Below, in pieces: positions 34,997 to 46,187 of a DNA stretch of 64,000 nt (its first letter is position 1; every line of letters starts with the position of its first letter). The notes beneath the pieces were generated by a model. That model was not told the DNA's origin. It saw only the letters and a program-made list of their open reading frames with translations, and searched no databases. The position numbers and the translations under genes are program-made. Origin of the DNA: Craterostigma plantagineum (lineage: Eukaryota > Streptophyta > Magnoliopsida > Lamiales > Linderniaceae); NCBI GenBank assembly GCA_027422505.1, contig JAPQWV010000493.1, positions 1 through 64,000 of the forward strand, in the 5' to 3' direction.

Positions 34997-36434
34997 CTAC
35001 TGGGCGTGGTCTTTCCCGAAACCCATCAAAGTATGGGTCGCAAGCATCGACATTTTTCGTGTAGCCTCACTGACACGTCCCAAGAGGGGGAATTTGACAG
35101 TCTCACGGTTGCTCAGCGGTTTCTTGTCCCAACTGTTTAATGTAATAATAATTGAGGATTAGATTGATAGAGATGACATGCATTCGAAAAAACGAAACAA
35201 CGTTCATACGAATCTGCTCGTTATTACAATAATATGTTCATACCAGTCTTCATGGCGGACTACTTTGCCATCTTCAGTGTACAGCTTTATCAGTGATATC
35301 ATGTTGATGTCTTTCCCAAGGAATTTGTAATGTTGTTTGTTGTCGATTAATATCTGTAAAAGGCGATTACTCATTATTTAGCTGGGAAACGACGAACAAA
35401 AGTGAATGATATCCACGCAAAAGATTTAAAATTTCTACCTCCATCTTCCCTGGAGAAAGCTCGTTTTCTCGAATAGTATATTCGACGATTTTTGATTCGC
35501 TGAAGACCTGCGGAGATAAAAGGAGGCATTACAATAAATACCAGGTAATGAGATCAAGAACAGTAATGATGACTTTATATAGCAAACATCTGATGAAGAA
35601 GAACCAGTTTTTAAGTAGTGAAGTGACCTTTGGAATTGCGTAGAATGCTGATTTGATCTGCTTTACACTGCAAAGGCAACAGAGGAAACATACATATACA
35701 TGAAAGCTATGGGGATATTACATCATAAAAAAAGTCAGAAGATTAAAGATTTACTTACCCACTAGCGTGCATAAGAGGGTCTTCGAAAGTTGCATTGGGA
35801 GCATATATTTCAAAATCTTGAGGCTTTGGGTGTTCATAGCTGTGGAATTAGTGAATTAAAAACCATTGTTTAGTAAGTCTGCATATGAAAACGTATAAAA
35901 TGGACACCAAGAATTATGGTAATGTATCCCAACAACAAGGAGCAAGCAAGTCTTTTTAAGTGTAAGAACCGAGGATCAGAAGACATGGCAACTTTCTCGT
36001 ATTCTTTTCATTTCTAGCACGAATCAAGGATCATCCTTGGACAGCTTACAGCTGATCAAGAATCAGACAACACCACTTGGTCGATTTTAGGTAGTAGTCT
36101 TTTCAATCACGCATGAATCTGCGCAAGATATTAAATAAGATGTGAGAAAGAAGAGTCAAAACTCACAGGCTGAGGAGGTGAGGAAGTATCTGATCGGTCA
36201 CTCGTTTCGATTGGTCATAATCACAAGATTCCTTGCAGTAACCTTCCCTGATCTGATCCTTCATTGCTCCTCCACTATCTGCGTAGCCCATAAGCAACAA
36301 GAACCCCAGAAAAAAGGAACAAAAGATCGAACCTACATCCATCATTAACATAGAAAAAATCCAAGAAACTAGGGGAAAAAAAGAGAAAAGAGAAAGCTTT
36401 CTTCATTACCTTGACTGTACTTCGCCATTTGCAT
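34997..36434 (-). CDS. DUF2358-like protein (NTF2/SnoaL-type fold), membrane-anchored or secreted
   Basis: Seven exons (36410-36434, 36167-36332, 35759-35839, 35628-35667, 35439-35507, 35244-35353, 34997-35132) join to 627 nt, 208 residues. After a hydrophobic stretch near residues 10-25 (IFCSFFLGFLLLMGYA) comes a domain of alternating strands: QDFEIYAPNATFEDPL, VKQIKSAFYAIPKVFSES, IDNKQHYKFLGKDINMISLI, VVRHEDCWDKKPL, and a conserved C-terminal helix (ATRKMSMLATHTLMGFGKD). This is the layout of plant DUF2358 proteins, whose biochemical role is unknown. The N-terminus is uncertain: the ATG at 36434 or 36428 fits, but the reading frame is open further upstream without an ATG. The exon 6/7 junction makes Cys in ED-C-WDKKP, where I recall Trp in relatives. 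Confidence 0.7.
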
Positions 36435-36857
36435 ATGATGATAGAGCACGATGTGCGCGGTATTGAGCGAGTGATAACGTGTTTTAAGAGCGATGCATGC
36501 TTCCGAGGAAGCAAGAAATCCGAAAAGGGTGGGCGAATATTCAACTGCCAAAGCTCCAATTGGCTGGCATTTCTTGATCGAACGTGGCAGATTCTTATCC
36601 ACATTTCCTTTAGTACAGATGCTTGGCTTCTGTAAGAAGCGTAACTCTTTTCATTTTCGGTTTCCTTCTCCTCTGCTTTAGCAACTGACGTGTGTATATA
36701 TACAGAAAAATGAAATAATATTCAACCCCAAGCCTATACAGTTCGGATCGGACTACTGATTGGGCTTTAAGAAAAACCTAAAGTCTCAGAGATTAACAAA
36801 ATAATTTAGAGTGTCCAAACGTTTACAGAGTTTTCAACTCAAACTGGTGTCATATGG
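36435..36857. other. Promoter of the DUF2358-like gene and 3' flank of the glycosyltransferase
   Basis: About 420 bp. TATATATAC-like sequence near 36695-36705 could be a TATA element for the minus-strand gene. TTGGGCTTTA and similar motifs at 36755-36765 resemble site II elements. No further gene. Confidence 0.4.
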
Positions 36858-38306
36858 TCAATGAAAACTAGCAACTACATCTTGCAAATGGTTGATAACC
36901 TCCTCAGCAACAACCTCGGGAGAAAACCTCATACTCATGTCAAGCCGAGCCTGCCTTCCTTTAACTCTACCTTCATCGATATTACTCACAACATGCCTCA
37001 TCAGAGATCGAAGCTTATCGACAGAAGGCTCGGCCCATAAATGGCCTTTAAACGGTCCTTCTTCAACTTCACTAGTTCGTTCGAAAGGTAACGGATAGCT
37101 ATTCGCCTCTGTTAAGTACTCTGTTTGCCCAGACCAGTTTGTAGCAATCACAGGCAATGACATGGACATTGCCTCGACGATAGGACGACCCCAGCCTTCT
37201 CCTCTAGTGGGAAGAACAAAGGCATCAGCAGCTTTATACAACCTAGGAAGATCTGTCTGAGCAATGTGGGTGTTGATTACATAGGTTTGAGCCCAACCAG
37301 GAATGGGCTTCGATAAATTAGAATTCTCAACGTAGTCGTTGATCCTTTTTGCGAAATTTGTGCCCGAGTGATATGCAGCGGTTAACATGTACAAAGCCAC
37401 GTCATCTTCTTGAGAAAATTCCTCCAAGTAAGACCTTAGCAACACATCCCAGCCCTTTCTATATTCCCATTTAAAGATGCTCAAGAACACAAATCGTTTC
37501 TTTACCTCATCTCTTTTATCTGATCCCAACACCAGATTAGCAACGGAGTCGAGATCCAAAGGATCGACCTTTAGTGGGTCGAAAAAATCCACGTCGACGG
37601 GCTGAACGATCTTTCTAACCTTCGCTGGGTCAACCCCACTTCGCTTAAACGTATCCACATGGAATTCAGTAGGTACCCAAACAAGATCCATTGCATTGCA
37701 CCTCCTCACGTGTTCGTCGTTAACTCTGTCGGTCTCAAACATGGTTCTTCCTATCACAACCTTAAATTTCCCATAACCAACGGGCGGGCAAGGAAGGGTT
37801 TGGAACAGAGGTGGGTGCCAAGCGCCGGGCTCGCTGTGACAGACAACTACAGTCTGATTCAGTCTGCATCGAGTGTTATGAAGCTCAACGGCCAAGTTTC
37901 TCATTTCGAGGGGCAAACCCTCCCAAAACTCTACATTTCCAAGATCGCCGTGCTGCTCAATGGCTAATCTGAAAGATGGGTTCTCTTGCTTGTTGATGTA
38001 GCCGTTCAGCGCCAAGATGTAAGACCATGCTTCTGAGCTGTAACCACCACCTGATAGAAATGGAGCCATCCATAGTACACAATAAGGGGCTTCTACAAGA
38101 GTTTCCAAGGGTTGTCGGGAGAAATTGGGTCGTGTTCTTAGAACGAAGCCCCTTAAAATCTCCGTCTTGGTCGTTAGAATTGCGTAGGAAATGGCAATTG
38201 CGAGCACCAATGTTGACAACAAATAGACGGGCTTTACGGAGAAGGATGAAAAATAGGTTCCGTTATCTTCACGATTTCGAGAAGGTCGATTTTCATCAGA
38301 ATCCAT
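36858..38306 (-). CDS. GT4-family glycosyltransferase, single-pass type II membrane protein
   Basis: Intronless, 482 residues, starting MDSDENRPSRNREDNG. A short cytosolic tail is followed by one membrane segment (about 25-45: VYLLSTLVLAIAISYAIL), as for Golgi-type enzymes. The catalytic region is GT-B fold: a middle segment RFVFLSIFKWEYRKGWDVLL, then VLPTRGEGWGRPIVEAMSMS, which contains the EX7E motif typical of retaining GT4 transferases (E of GEGWGRPIVE and the E eight residues later). It resembles Arabidopsis At3g10630 (recalled), whose donor and acceptor are not established. It is divergent from the glutaredoxin-like gene (358 bp between starts) and, as in Arabidopsis, near NUP1. Confidence 0.87.
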   Translation of the reverse strand: MDSDENRPSRNREDNGTYFSSFSVKPVYLLSTLVLAIAISYAILTTKTEILRGFVLRTRPNFSRQPLETLVEAPYCVLWMAPFLSGGGYSSEAWSYILALNGYINKQENPSFRLAIEQHGDLGNVEFWEGLPLEMRNLAVELHNTRCRLNQTVVVCHSEPGAWHPPLFQTLPCPPVGYGKFKVVIGRTMFETDRVNDEHVRRCNAMDLVWVPTEFHVDTFKRSGVDPAKVRKIVQPVDVDFFDPLKVDPLDLDSVANLVLGSDKRDEVKKRFVFLSIFKWEYRKGWDVLLRSYLEEFSQEDDVALYMLTAAYHSGTNFAKRINDYVENSNLSKPIPGWAQTYVINTHIAQTDLPRLYKAADAFVLPTRGEGWGRPIVEAMSMSLPVIATNWSGQTEYLTEANSYPLPFERTSEVEEGPFKGHLWAEPSVDKLRSLMRHVVSNIDEGRVKGRQARLDMSMRFSPEVVAEEVINHLQDVVASFH

Positions 38307-38664
38307 TGTGTGCTATGAAGCCTGTGCCCTAACCCTAATCCAGCTGAGCACCGTTTTCTCAGTCATCAACCATGGCGGGCAATATCATATTTTGGGTATT
38401 TTTACTATTTTAGTTTTTTATCTGCCATTTTCGGAAATTAAATTAAGAATTAAAGTCGTCGACTGGCGCATGGCACCGCCCACAGTGGATCAAATCCAAA
38501 TATTTAAAGTTAAATTAAATTACTAGCCGTTAGTGCCGTCATCATCATCATCTCTTTCATCTCTTCAACGCCCCAAGAGAATCAAAAACAATCTGCTTAT
38601 CTTCTTCACTGCATCGTCATACAGATAAGTTTCAAACAGTGAAGGAAAATTTCTGAAAAGAATC
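38307..38664. promoter_or_regulatory. Bidirectional promoter region (glycosyltransferase and glutaredoxin-like gene)
   Basis: Only 358 bp separate the divergent start codons. TTTAAAGTTAAATTAAATTAC-type AT-rich sequence near 38500-38525 could serve as a core promoter; a CT-rich stretch (38550-38580) suggests the leader of the plus-strand gene. Confidence 0.45.
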
Positions 38665-39791
38665 ATGAAAGGAGTTAAAGGAAAGTTGATGAAGAAGCTC
38701 AAGACGATGAAGACTATCAGCTATTTAAAACCCGAAAGGATCCTTCAAGAATCAGCTCAACGGCGAATGCATTAGATGGTTATTTCTACGCTTCCCCCTT
38801 GAAGCCTAACCCTGCCCCGCGTGCTCCATTGGTTGATGTTAAAGAAGAGATCAAGAATCAGCTCAACGTCGAAAACGTAGCTCCGATTCTTCAAGAGCCT
38901 GAGATCATTGACGTGACTGATCTTATGAAAGGCCTCGACGAAGACGGAGAGGTAAGGTTTGAGAGTGAAATCGATGATAAAGAGAATATTACACCTGGGA
39001 TAAAGGCAAGAGTGGACAAATCTGATAAAAAACAGAGGAAAAATGAGATCTTTCAAGGTAATGGAGAATTCGGGGAAGTTACGAAGAAGCAATGCGTTCC
39101 TTTGTCTGAGATCGACGTCTCATCCTTTCGTAGGCCGGAGTTAAATTCGAAAACCCTCTTCGATCCCGATCTCCTCGCAGCTTTCGAGCAGGCGGTAATG
39201 GAAGTTAAGGCCATAGAAGCAGAGCGAAGACTGAGAAACATGGATCCCATTTTCGCAGAAGATGTTTCTTCGATCCAAGAACCGCCTTTGAAAGCAAGAA
39301 AAATCGACCCTTTGCTCGAATTCGAAGAGAAACGCCCGCCAGGTGGTTCTGACTCAGTGATTCTCTACACGACAGGGCTTAGGGGGATCAGAAAGACATT
39401 CGATGACTGCCAAAAGATGAGATCTTTGCTAGAAAATATCAAAATTGTGTTCTTTGAGAGGGACATTTCGATGCATTCAGAGTATAAGAGGGAGCTATTC
39501 GACCTTTTAGGTGGAAAAATCGTGCCTCCGAGGCTGTTCATAATGGGAAGATACATCGGCGGAGCAGAGGAGGTCATGGCCTTGCACGAACAAGGTATGT
39601 TTAAGCCACTTGTTGAAGGTATCCCTATCGATAAAAGCGATGGGCTTTGCGATGGATGCTATGGGTTTCGATTCATCGTTTGTTTTAACTGCAATGGTAG
39701 TAGAAAGATCATGCCTGAAGGAAATTGTGAGGCCATAGATTGTGCCGAGTGTAATGAGAATGGAATTGTTGTCTGTCCCTTCTGCTGCTGA
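38665..39791 (+). CDS. Glutaredoxin-fold protein with a C-terminal four-CxxC zinc-finger-like region; 1-nt deletion
   Basis: Plant family of about 370-400 residues with an N-terminal MKGVKGKLMKKLK motif, a linker, a glutaredoxin-like domain and four C-terminal CxxC motifs. The ATG at 38665 begins this N-terminus, but that frame meets TAG at 38773. The remaining 330 residues read in another frame from at least 38758 (NALDGYFYASPLKPNPAPRA). The total length is 1127 nt, one short of a multiple of three, so one missing base near 38752-38765 restores 375 residues. The glutaredoxin part (VILYTTGLRGIRKTFDDC) lacks a CxxC at the usual active site, so it is unlikely to be a standard reductase. CDGC, CFNC, CAEC and CPFC follow (zinc-binding likely, by inference). 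Function unknown. Confidence 0.82.
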
Positions 39792-40218
39792 AAACTTTGT
39801 CTTGAACATATTCATGATTCTTTTTCAAGTAATTATAATGGTGTTTTCTCTTCTGTTTGAGAGATTAATGTTTATTGAGATTCTTTTTGGTTTTAGTAAT
39901 AAAAAAGTACGTGGGAAGAAGATGAGCCTTTTCAGAAAATAAGCACACGTTTAGTAATAAACATGTCTCCTCTTTACTGATACAAACGTAGTTATACAAA
40001 TGCTACAACATCAATCACAACGTTGTTCATCAGAAAGAACGATCGCAGACTCTCAAACTTCACTAAATAACATCATGTAAAGAAGAAAAAGACTTGAACA
40101 GTTCTCTCCGTAGCATGACAACTATATCCCGACCGAAAAGAACTTGCCGACGAATCCCCTTAAACGAAAAGCGGTAAAAGTTCGAACAATAAAAAGGCAA
40201 GCACTTCTTCAGACTAAA
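39792..40218. other. Convergent 3' flanks of the glutaredoxin-like gene and NUP1
   Basis: About 430 bp of 3' UTR on both sides. No further feature. Confidence 0.5.
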
Positions 40219-43200
40219 TCACTTGCGCCTGTTTCTATTTCGATTGATCTTCACAATCTTTCTCCCCGATTTATCTCCGGTGCCCAGCGAGAAGCCGCCG
40301 CCAGAGCCAGCATTAAACTCCAAACTTCCCGAAGACTGAAACGGGTTGGGAGGAGCAACTTGATTACTTTGCTGGGCCCCGGCGAACAAAAATGGATTAC
40401 CCGCCTGTGGCTGTTGACCCGTCGACCCGAACGAGAAGCCCACCTGGGCTGGGCTTGGCTGCCCAAATACGGGGACTGGTGGAGTTGCTGACTGGGTTGG
40501 GTCTTCAACCATGGAATCTTCTGCGCTCATCTGACTTGGCGATGATGCTCCAAAAGCAGGCAAAGGTGTGGCGCCAAAAGTCACTGGCTGGGGGAAAGAT
40601 GGCGAAGCAGATGGAGTTGATGATGCTCCAAAGGCAAATCCTGTCGATGGAGATGAAGCGAATGTGTTTGTAGAAGGAAGTGGTGTCGTTGATGATGCTC
40701 CAAAGGCAAATCCTGTCGACGAAGATGAGGCGAATGTGTTTGCAGAAGACAGTGATGGTGCACCAAGAGAGAATGCAGTTGATGAAGGGGCAAATGAAGC
40801 CGCAGGAGATTGAGAAGATGATGACGAGGATGCACCGAAGGAGAATCCAGTCGATGGCGATGATGATGATGCGCCAAACGAGAATCCAGTCGATGGAGAT
40901 GAAGCAAATGTAGTTGTAAGAGATGGTTGCGATGATGATGCACCGAAAGAAAATCCAGTGGACGGTGATGATGATGCTGACGGTGCAGGTGAGGAACCAA
41001 ACGAGAGAGGTTTTGAACTTTGCCAACTTGGGACAACTTCACTTGAAGAAGTAGCACTACTTGAGGAAGCCGATGAACTAGCACCAAGACCGAACAGACT
41101 TGCAGTATTCGTTGTCAAGGATGAAGCTGACGAGTTGCCACCCAAACCAAATGCAAAGGGCGACTCACCATTACTTGTTCCAATTGGGTTCGTTGAAGTG
41201 GGACTCAAGCCAAAACTGAACGACGCAGAAGCAGAGCTACTGGTTGAGGCAACTGTTGCATCTGAGGCAGTAGAAGAGCTCACTCCAAACTTGAATACAC
41301 TTGATGTGGATCCATTTTCAGGCACGGGTTCACTAGGAGCTGCAGAGGTAACTGTATTAGTAGCAATAGACTCAAAAGCTTTGCTGGAATTGGGAAGTTT
41401 AGAATCCAACGAGAATACAGAGGAAGCGCCACTATTCGTGCTCGTGCCAAATGACGCAAAGGTTACTGACTGACCAGACATGCCTGCAGTTGTTTCAAAG
41501 CCAAAAGCTGGAGATTTCGTTGCACTAGAGACGGGCGTACTACTCTGAGCAGTAGTAACAGCAGTTGAATTGGTTGATAAGGGCCCAAAAGTGCTACTCC
41601 AAGGGCTTTTATCTGCTGAAGCAAAAACGGTAGGTGGCGATGCTGCATTAGACTTGCCGATCACATTGCTTTTTGAATCTTCAGAAATATTCACTGTCGA
41701 TGATTTCGATGCTGTTGCAAGAGACTGATCAGCGGGGACACTAAATTTGAATACAGGGTGTTCAGTTTTCCCAAAGATGTCAGTATCAGTGGTGACAGCA
41801 TTGGTGGTGCCACTTGGGAAAGAGCTTGATGCACTAGCTGAAGCGGCTGCAGTGCCAAAGCCAAACACGGGTGCCGAAGACAGTGGCTCACTGGAGTTCA
41901 CAGGGGTACTTTCGGGCTTCCCATTCGAACCAGACTTTAAGGAGTTCACATGATCAATTTTGTCAGATCCTGAAAATACTGGATGCGAGCCTGTCGAGGC
42001 TGAAGCATTGACGATGCTGCAAGGATAGTTGCTGAGATATTAATATCAAAATCAGAGACCTCCGAATAAATATTCAGTTTTACTGCGCCTAGTTATATAT
42101 GTAATCATTTTTTCACAAGAAATCATGACAGAAACAGAAGCATGAAATTGTAAAGATTAAAAGACATCAAGAAAGTGAAGAGCCTTCCAATCCAAATGAA
42201 GAGAAAGTTAGTCTGCTAGAAAGATAGTCACATGCACAATGAAAAACAATGAAATACTTGAACTGATAAACCTTAAAAGCAAGCTACCTGTTGTGGTTCT
42301 CCAACCTAGATTCCTGCTTTTGCCTATTTGACTCAGGGGAAAATGACGAAAGTTTTTCAGCAACAGTTGAGCTGAAGCCAAACATGGGAGGGTGGATATT
42401 AGCTTCCTCGGTTTTGCCAGATGCCGAAGAGAATGTAGGAACAATAGATGGCTTAAAAACCCCAATCCCTTCTGAAGCCTGAGAGACATTCGTAACACCA
42501 TCTTTATGAGCTACGTTGCTCCTCTTGGTAGAAATAGAGACAGAAGACGGCTTCACTTTAGATTGAACAGTAGGCTTTGCGTCCTCAATTTGTTCAGTGT
42601 GCGTATGCTTTCCCTCAGACGGAGGTTCCATCTTCAATCCTTCCCCAGATAATGGTCTGGGTGCTAGCCCATCAGCGGAGAAGTCATCATCCTGGTCCCA
42701 CGAATCCTGAACACAGACAAAACATATAAGTTAATACCGTTGCCAGCTACAATTGCATCATAGAGAAAAATTTGGAACACTTGATCACTTGCTCCATATC
42801 AATTCAGGAAAACAACACGCGCGCTAACAAACTGCATATGAAAACTATGCAGTCAACCTTCAATACTATAAAGGAATGCAAGGCACCTGACTGGAATAAA
42901 CTTCTAACATCAAGACAATAAAGTTACCTCATCCACACTCATCCTAAACCCCCTTTTCTTTGGTGAAGGTGGAGGTACATAAACTGAATCAACATTGAGG
43001 CTGGGTTCTGAAGCTTTGGAGGACACAACAGCACTGCTTGGTATATTGTCGATTTTATTATTGGCGCCATTGACAAGATCATTCATGATTTTTCCACTGG
43101 GTGACTGTTTTCCATGAGAACCACTATTATCATGCAGAGCAGTATTAGATTTATCTGGCAATTCTTGAGAAGCCTTGAAATCAAGCATGAACTTAGACGA

Positions 43201-45775
43201 TTCAATGTCTTCCATGCTCTTAAGGGCACGTGCAGAAAGCATGCTTGGTTTTAATTCCAAATGTTGTTTATTTCGTGTAGCAACAAGCTTAGACTCTGAT
43301 GACTTCTCATTCGAGGACAATTTTGCAAGATGCTGGAATATTCTACCAGCCACCTCACTTGACTTGGGAGAGATCTGGGAATAACTTGTACTTGGTATGC
43401 TTCCATTTTCATACTTATCGGCAGCATGTGATACATCATGCCTTGTGTCACCAGTTAGTTGGCGCTTCTGCTTCACATCAGAACTGGTTAAGACTCCATT
43501 TTGAGCATGATAGGTTCTAGGAACCAGCAGATTTGGCTTCTGCCTAATTCTTCTTAAAGGACCAACTAATCCAACTTCATCATCTAAAACCGGGTTCCTG
43601 CGTTTTAAGGACTGAAACAGAACGAAATGACGGTAAAACAACTGAAACTCACACCTACAGAAATTAAGGATCGAAGCTTTATGAACAATGTACCATCGTA
43701 TTTTTCAGCTTATCATCGTGCTTTACAAAAGACGCAGATGATGAGGGTAGTGCTGAAGCATTCACATTATTGCCAGCACTGCTACCCTGAAATCAAAATA
43801 TGCTTCAACAATGTTAGGTCCAAAAAATAATTAAAGAGAAAAAGTGAGCATAAAAAGATGAATCTAATTACTTTGACATTGGAAGTTGAACGGAACGAAT
43901 GTGGGGTACGGGCCAAATTGTATATAGCTGACCGGCCTAGAGATCTTGGAGTTGTAAAACAATTTTCTGGAGCACCTTGACTGGTAAAAGCCTTGCTAGT
44001 CAATGGCAGACTAGGTGATTTTGAGGCAGGAGGGGTGTTCCTAAGCACTCCCACATCTTCTCTGCCACTTTGAATGTGCATTGTTCTCCAAGAATTTGAT
44101 GCTTTTAAAGGCCTACTCCCCATGTAAGATTTTGCCAGCTCAGCTGGGGAAGCAATATTATCTTCAACGACCTGGAATGCAACATTGTGACAATGTCAAC
44201 GCAAGTGCCACTTCAAATATTTTGTTGAGATATAAAAAATATGATAGACGACAGAGAAAAAGAATGAAAATACAAAAGATTATGTTTTCAAGTGCATGAA
44301 TATGCACTCATACATTAAACTTTACCATCGGATTGACGATGTCACCCTGCATATCAGAAGACCTAACTCCATTAGTTATGCCTTCTTCCAGTAGTGGATG
44401 CAATTCAGCATTTCCTTTTTCGCCATCAACACTCGTACAAGACAACACATTTACTCTTGATTGCAGTAGTCTAGTCAAATGGATGATCTCAGACCTGAAA
44501 TCATGTGCTATTATGTTCATTGCCTAATGTGATAGCCACGGTGTTCGTGACGAGATGAAGCGCAAACAAAGTGAATGTTACTTTCTCTAGCAAGAAGAAA
44601 GTGCAAACTGATGGAGATGAAATATTTTAGAGATTAAAGGCTGGAACTTTGTGGCAAGTGTGAAATTTTTTTTGTACCTAGTGAAGGTCTTTTGCTTCAA
44701 CAATTGCTCAAGCTCAGACAAAGAATTGCTTGTCTGGACGTTAGTTGGCAGATTGTCTTGATCAATTTGGGTGTTTTGCCCCCTGTCCTGATTCTTGAAC
44801 CACAAAATAAGTAAGAATTAGTTCAGGTGAAACGAGTTTAGAAACATCAAGGCGCCTCTATATGGAATAAGGCATGCGTGCACTCTGTGATATGGGGCTT
44901 ATACAAATCATGAATGAAACTGGCAGAAAAGACTCTAGACCAAACTGAAACCCATGAAAGGCGTATGTTCAACCAAGAAAGTAAATACTTATTACTTACA
45001 TCAGAAACAGCACCTTGAACAGCATAGCTCACATCATCTTTTACCCCTGCAGGCACAACAAGAAAAGACGTAACCAATGAGATGCAGAAACAGCAGTTAT
45101 ACATCACTGTGCAAACTCCTGCTCAAATTCCAACTCATCCGCAAACAAATGCCAGTGACCAACACAGATAATGTTGCAGCTAAATTTGTTTAAATAACCA
45201 TTCCACTAGAAACAAGTCTATTAATTACACTTCAAAACGGTTCAACAGGCAAGAATTAAAAGATAGCGATACTCCTGCGTACAAAAAAATATTCTTGAAA
45301 GAAGTAATTCATTTACCATAAACACATGTAACACAAGGTACTACCAATCAAGAAGAAAGATTTCAAAGCTTACGAAACAAAAACGTAGATTTTTCCAGAT
45401 AAAAAAGGAAAGAAAAAAAAAAAAAAAACTCTAAACGGTGAAAAAAAACAAAAACTAGCCTTTCCAAATTAATTTACCCGTTGGAGGCGGCGGAAGCTGC
45501 TTTCTCTTAAAAATTGAAGCAAGAAATCTGTCGGCACCATATGATAGAAGCTTGGCCGCGGGATCCACGACAAGCTTCGTCAACCAACTGCTATTATTTC
45601 GACTAATGAGGTTCGGCCGTACGGCGGTTGAAGGTCGATCGTACGGCGTAGTTTGGCGCCCCCGAAACGACTTTTTCCTAAACTTACCCCCTACTCCTCC
45701 ACCTCCGTACGCCGACGAATCCCCGGTTGTGGGGAGAGTAGCACCGATGGCCGAACCGCCTTCCGCCGCTGCCAT
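40219..45775 (-). CDS. NUP1: FG nucleoporin NUP1/NUP136 (nuclear basket)
   Basis: Plant nuclear-basket nucleoporin, the functional counterpart of animal Nup153, involved in mRNA export and nuclear shape. Nine exons (45478-45775, 45000-45046, 44678-44793, 44326-44494, 43872-44171, 43694-43786, 42928-43611, 42288-42706, 40219-42016) sum to 3924 nt, 1307 residues, all phases consistent. The N-terminus is basic and includes SWLTKLVVDPAAKLLSYGAD, an amphipathic helix expected to touch the membrane or pore. A family signature DDEVGLVGPLRRIRQKPNLL lies in exon 7. The last exon is dominated by FG repeats (FSFGASSS, FAFGASS, FGLGA), and the basic C-terminus GRKIVKINRNRNRRK probably binds importin. Corresponds to Arabidopsis At3g10650. 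Confidence 0.92.
40600..40980 (-). repeat. Internal tandem repeats in the NUP1 FG domain
   Basis: Units encoding SPSTGFSFGASSS or similar recur roughly every 50-70 bp, giving the nucleotide motif GATGATGCTCCAAAGGCAAA and variants. The repeats stay in frame; copy number probably varies among accessions. Confidence 0.7.
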
Positions 45776-46187
45776 TTGTGTTCGAAATTCGAATTTGCTA
45801 GAGAGAGAGAGAGAGTCGTTAATGCTCTTCTAGGGTTTTATTTATTTTAGACAAAGATATTTTAATTAAATAAACGCCAAAACTCAACAACGAGCACGAT
45901 ATGGCCCCTTTTAATAAATAATCTTTAATTAACACGCGTAAGTTTTCATTTTTTTTTATTACTTTATTGGTCTATTTCATTATGCGGATTATATTTATTT
46001 GACAGTAAATATCGGATTATCTTTTATTCATTTTACGATAAAATTAGTAGTCGTTTCTATCAATCAGTCTCCTTTAAACTCGACAAGTAACACTTAATCG
46101 AGGCAAATCAACGAACCAAGGCAGCTTGAAAATAGGAACAAGAAAAGGCAATCGAAAGAGTTATAAGGGAAGAAGACATCAGCCATC
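45776..46187. promoter_or_regulatory. Bidirectional promoter region of NUP1 and Pelota
   Basis: 412 bp between divergent start codons of two housekeeping genes. Contains a short AG repeat (45800-45815) in the NUP1 leader and an AT-rich middle. No strong TATA element is seen, which fits housekeeping promoters. Confidence 0.5.

Noticed and set aside
36275..36604. Alternative upstream N-terminus for the DUF2358-like gene (frame containing SIKKCQPIGALAVEY)
   Set aside because: It has no ATG before an upstream stop in that frame, and the other overlapping ATG frame does not join the conserved domain.
40392..41473. Long plus-strand open frames opposite the NUP1 last exon
   Set aside because: They are antisense shadows of the low-complexity FG-repeat exon; the minus-strand frame has the nucleoporin signature.
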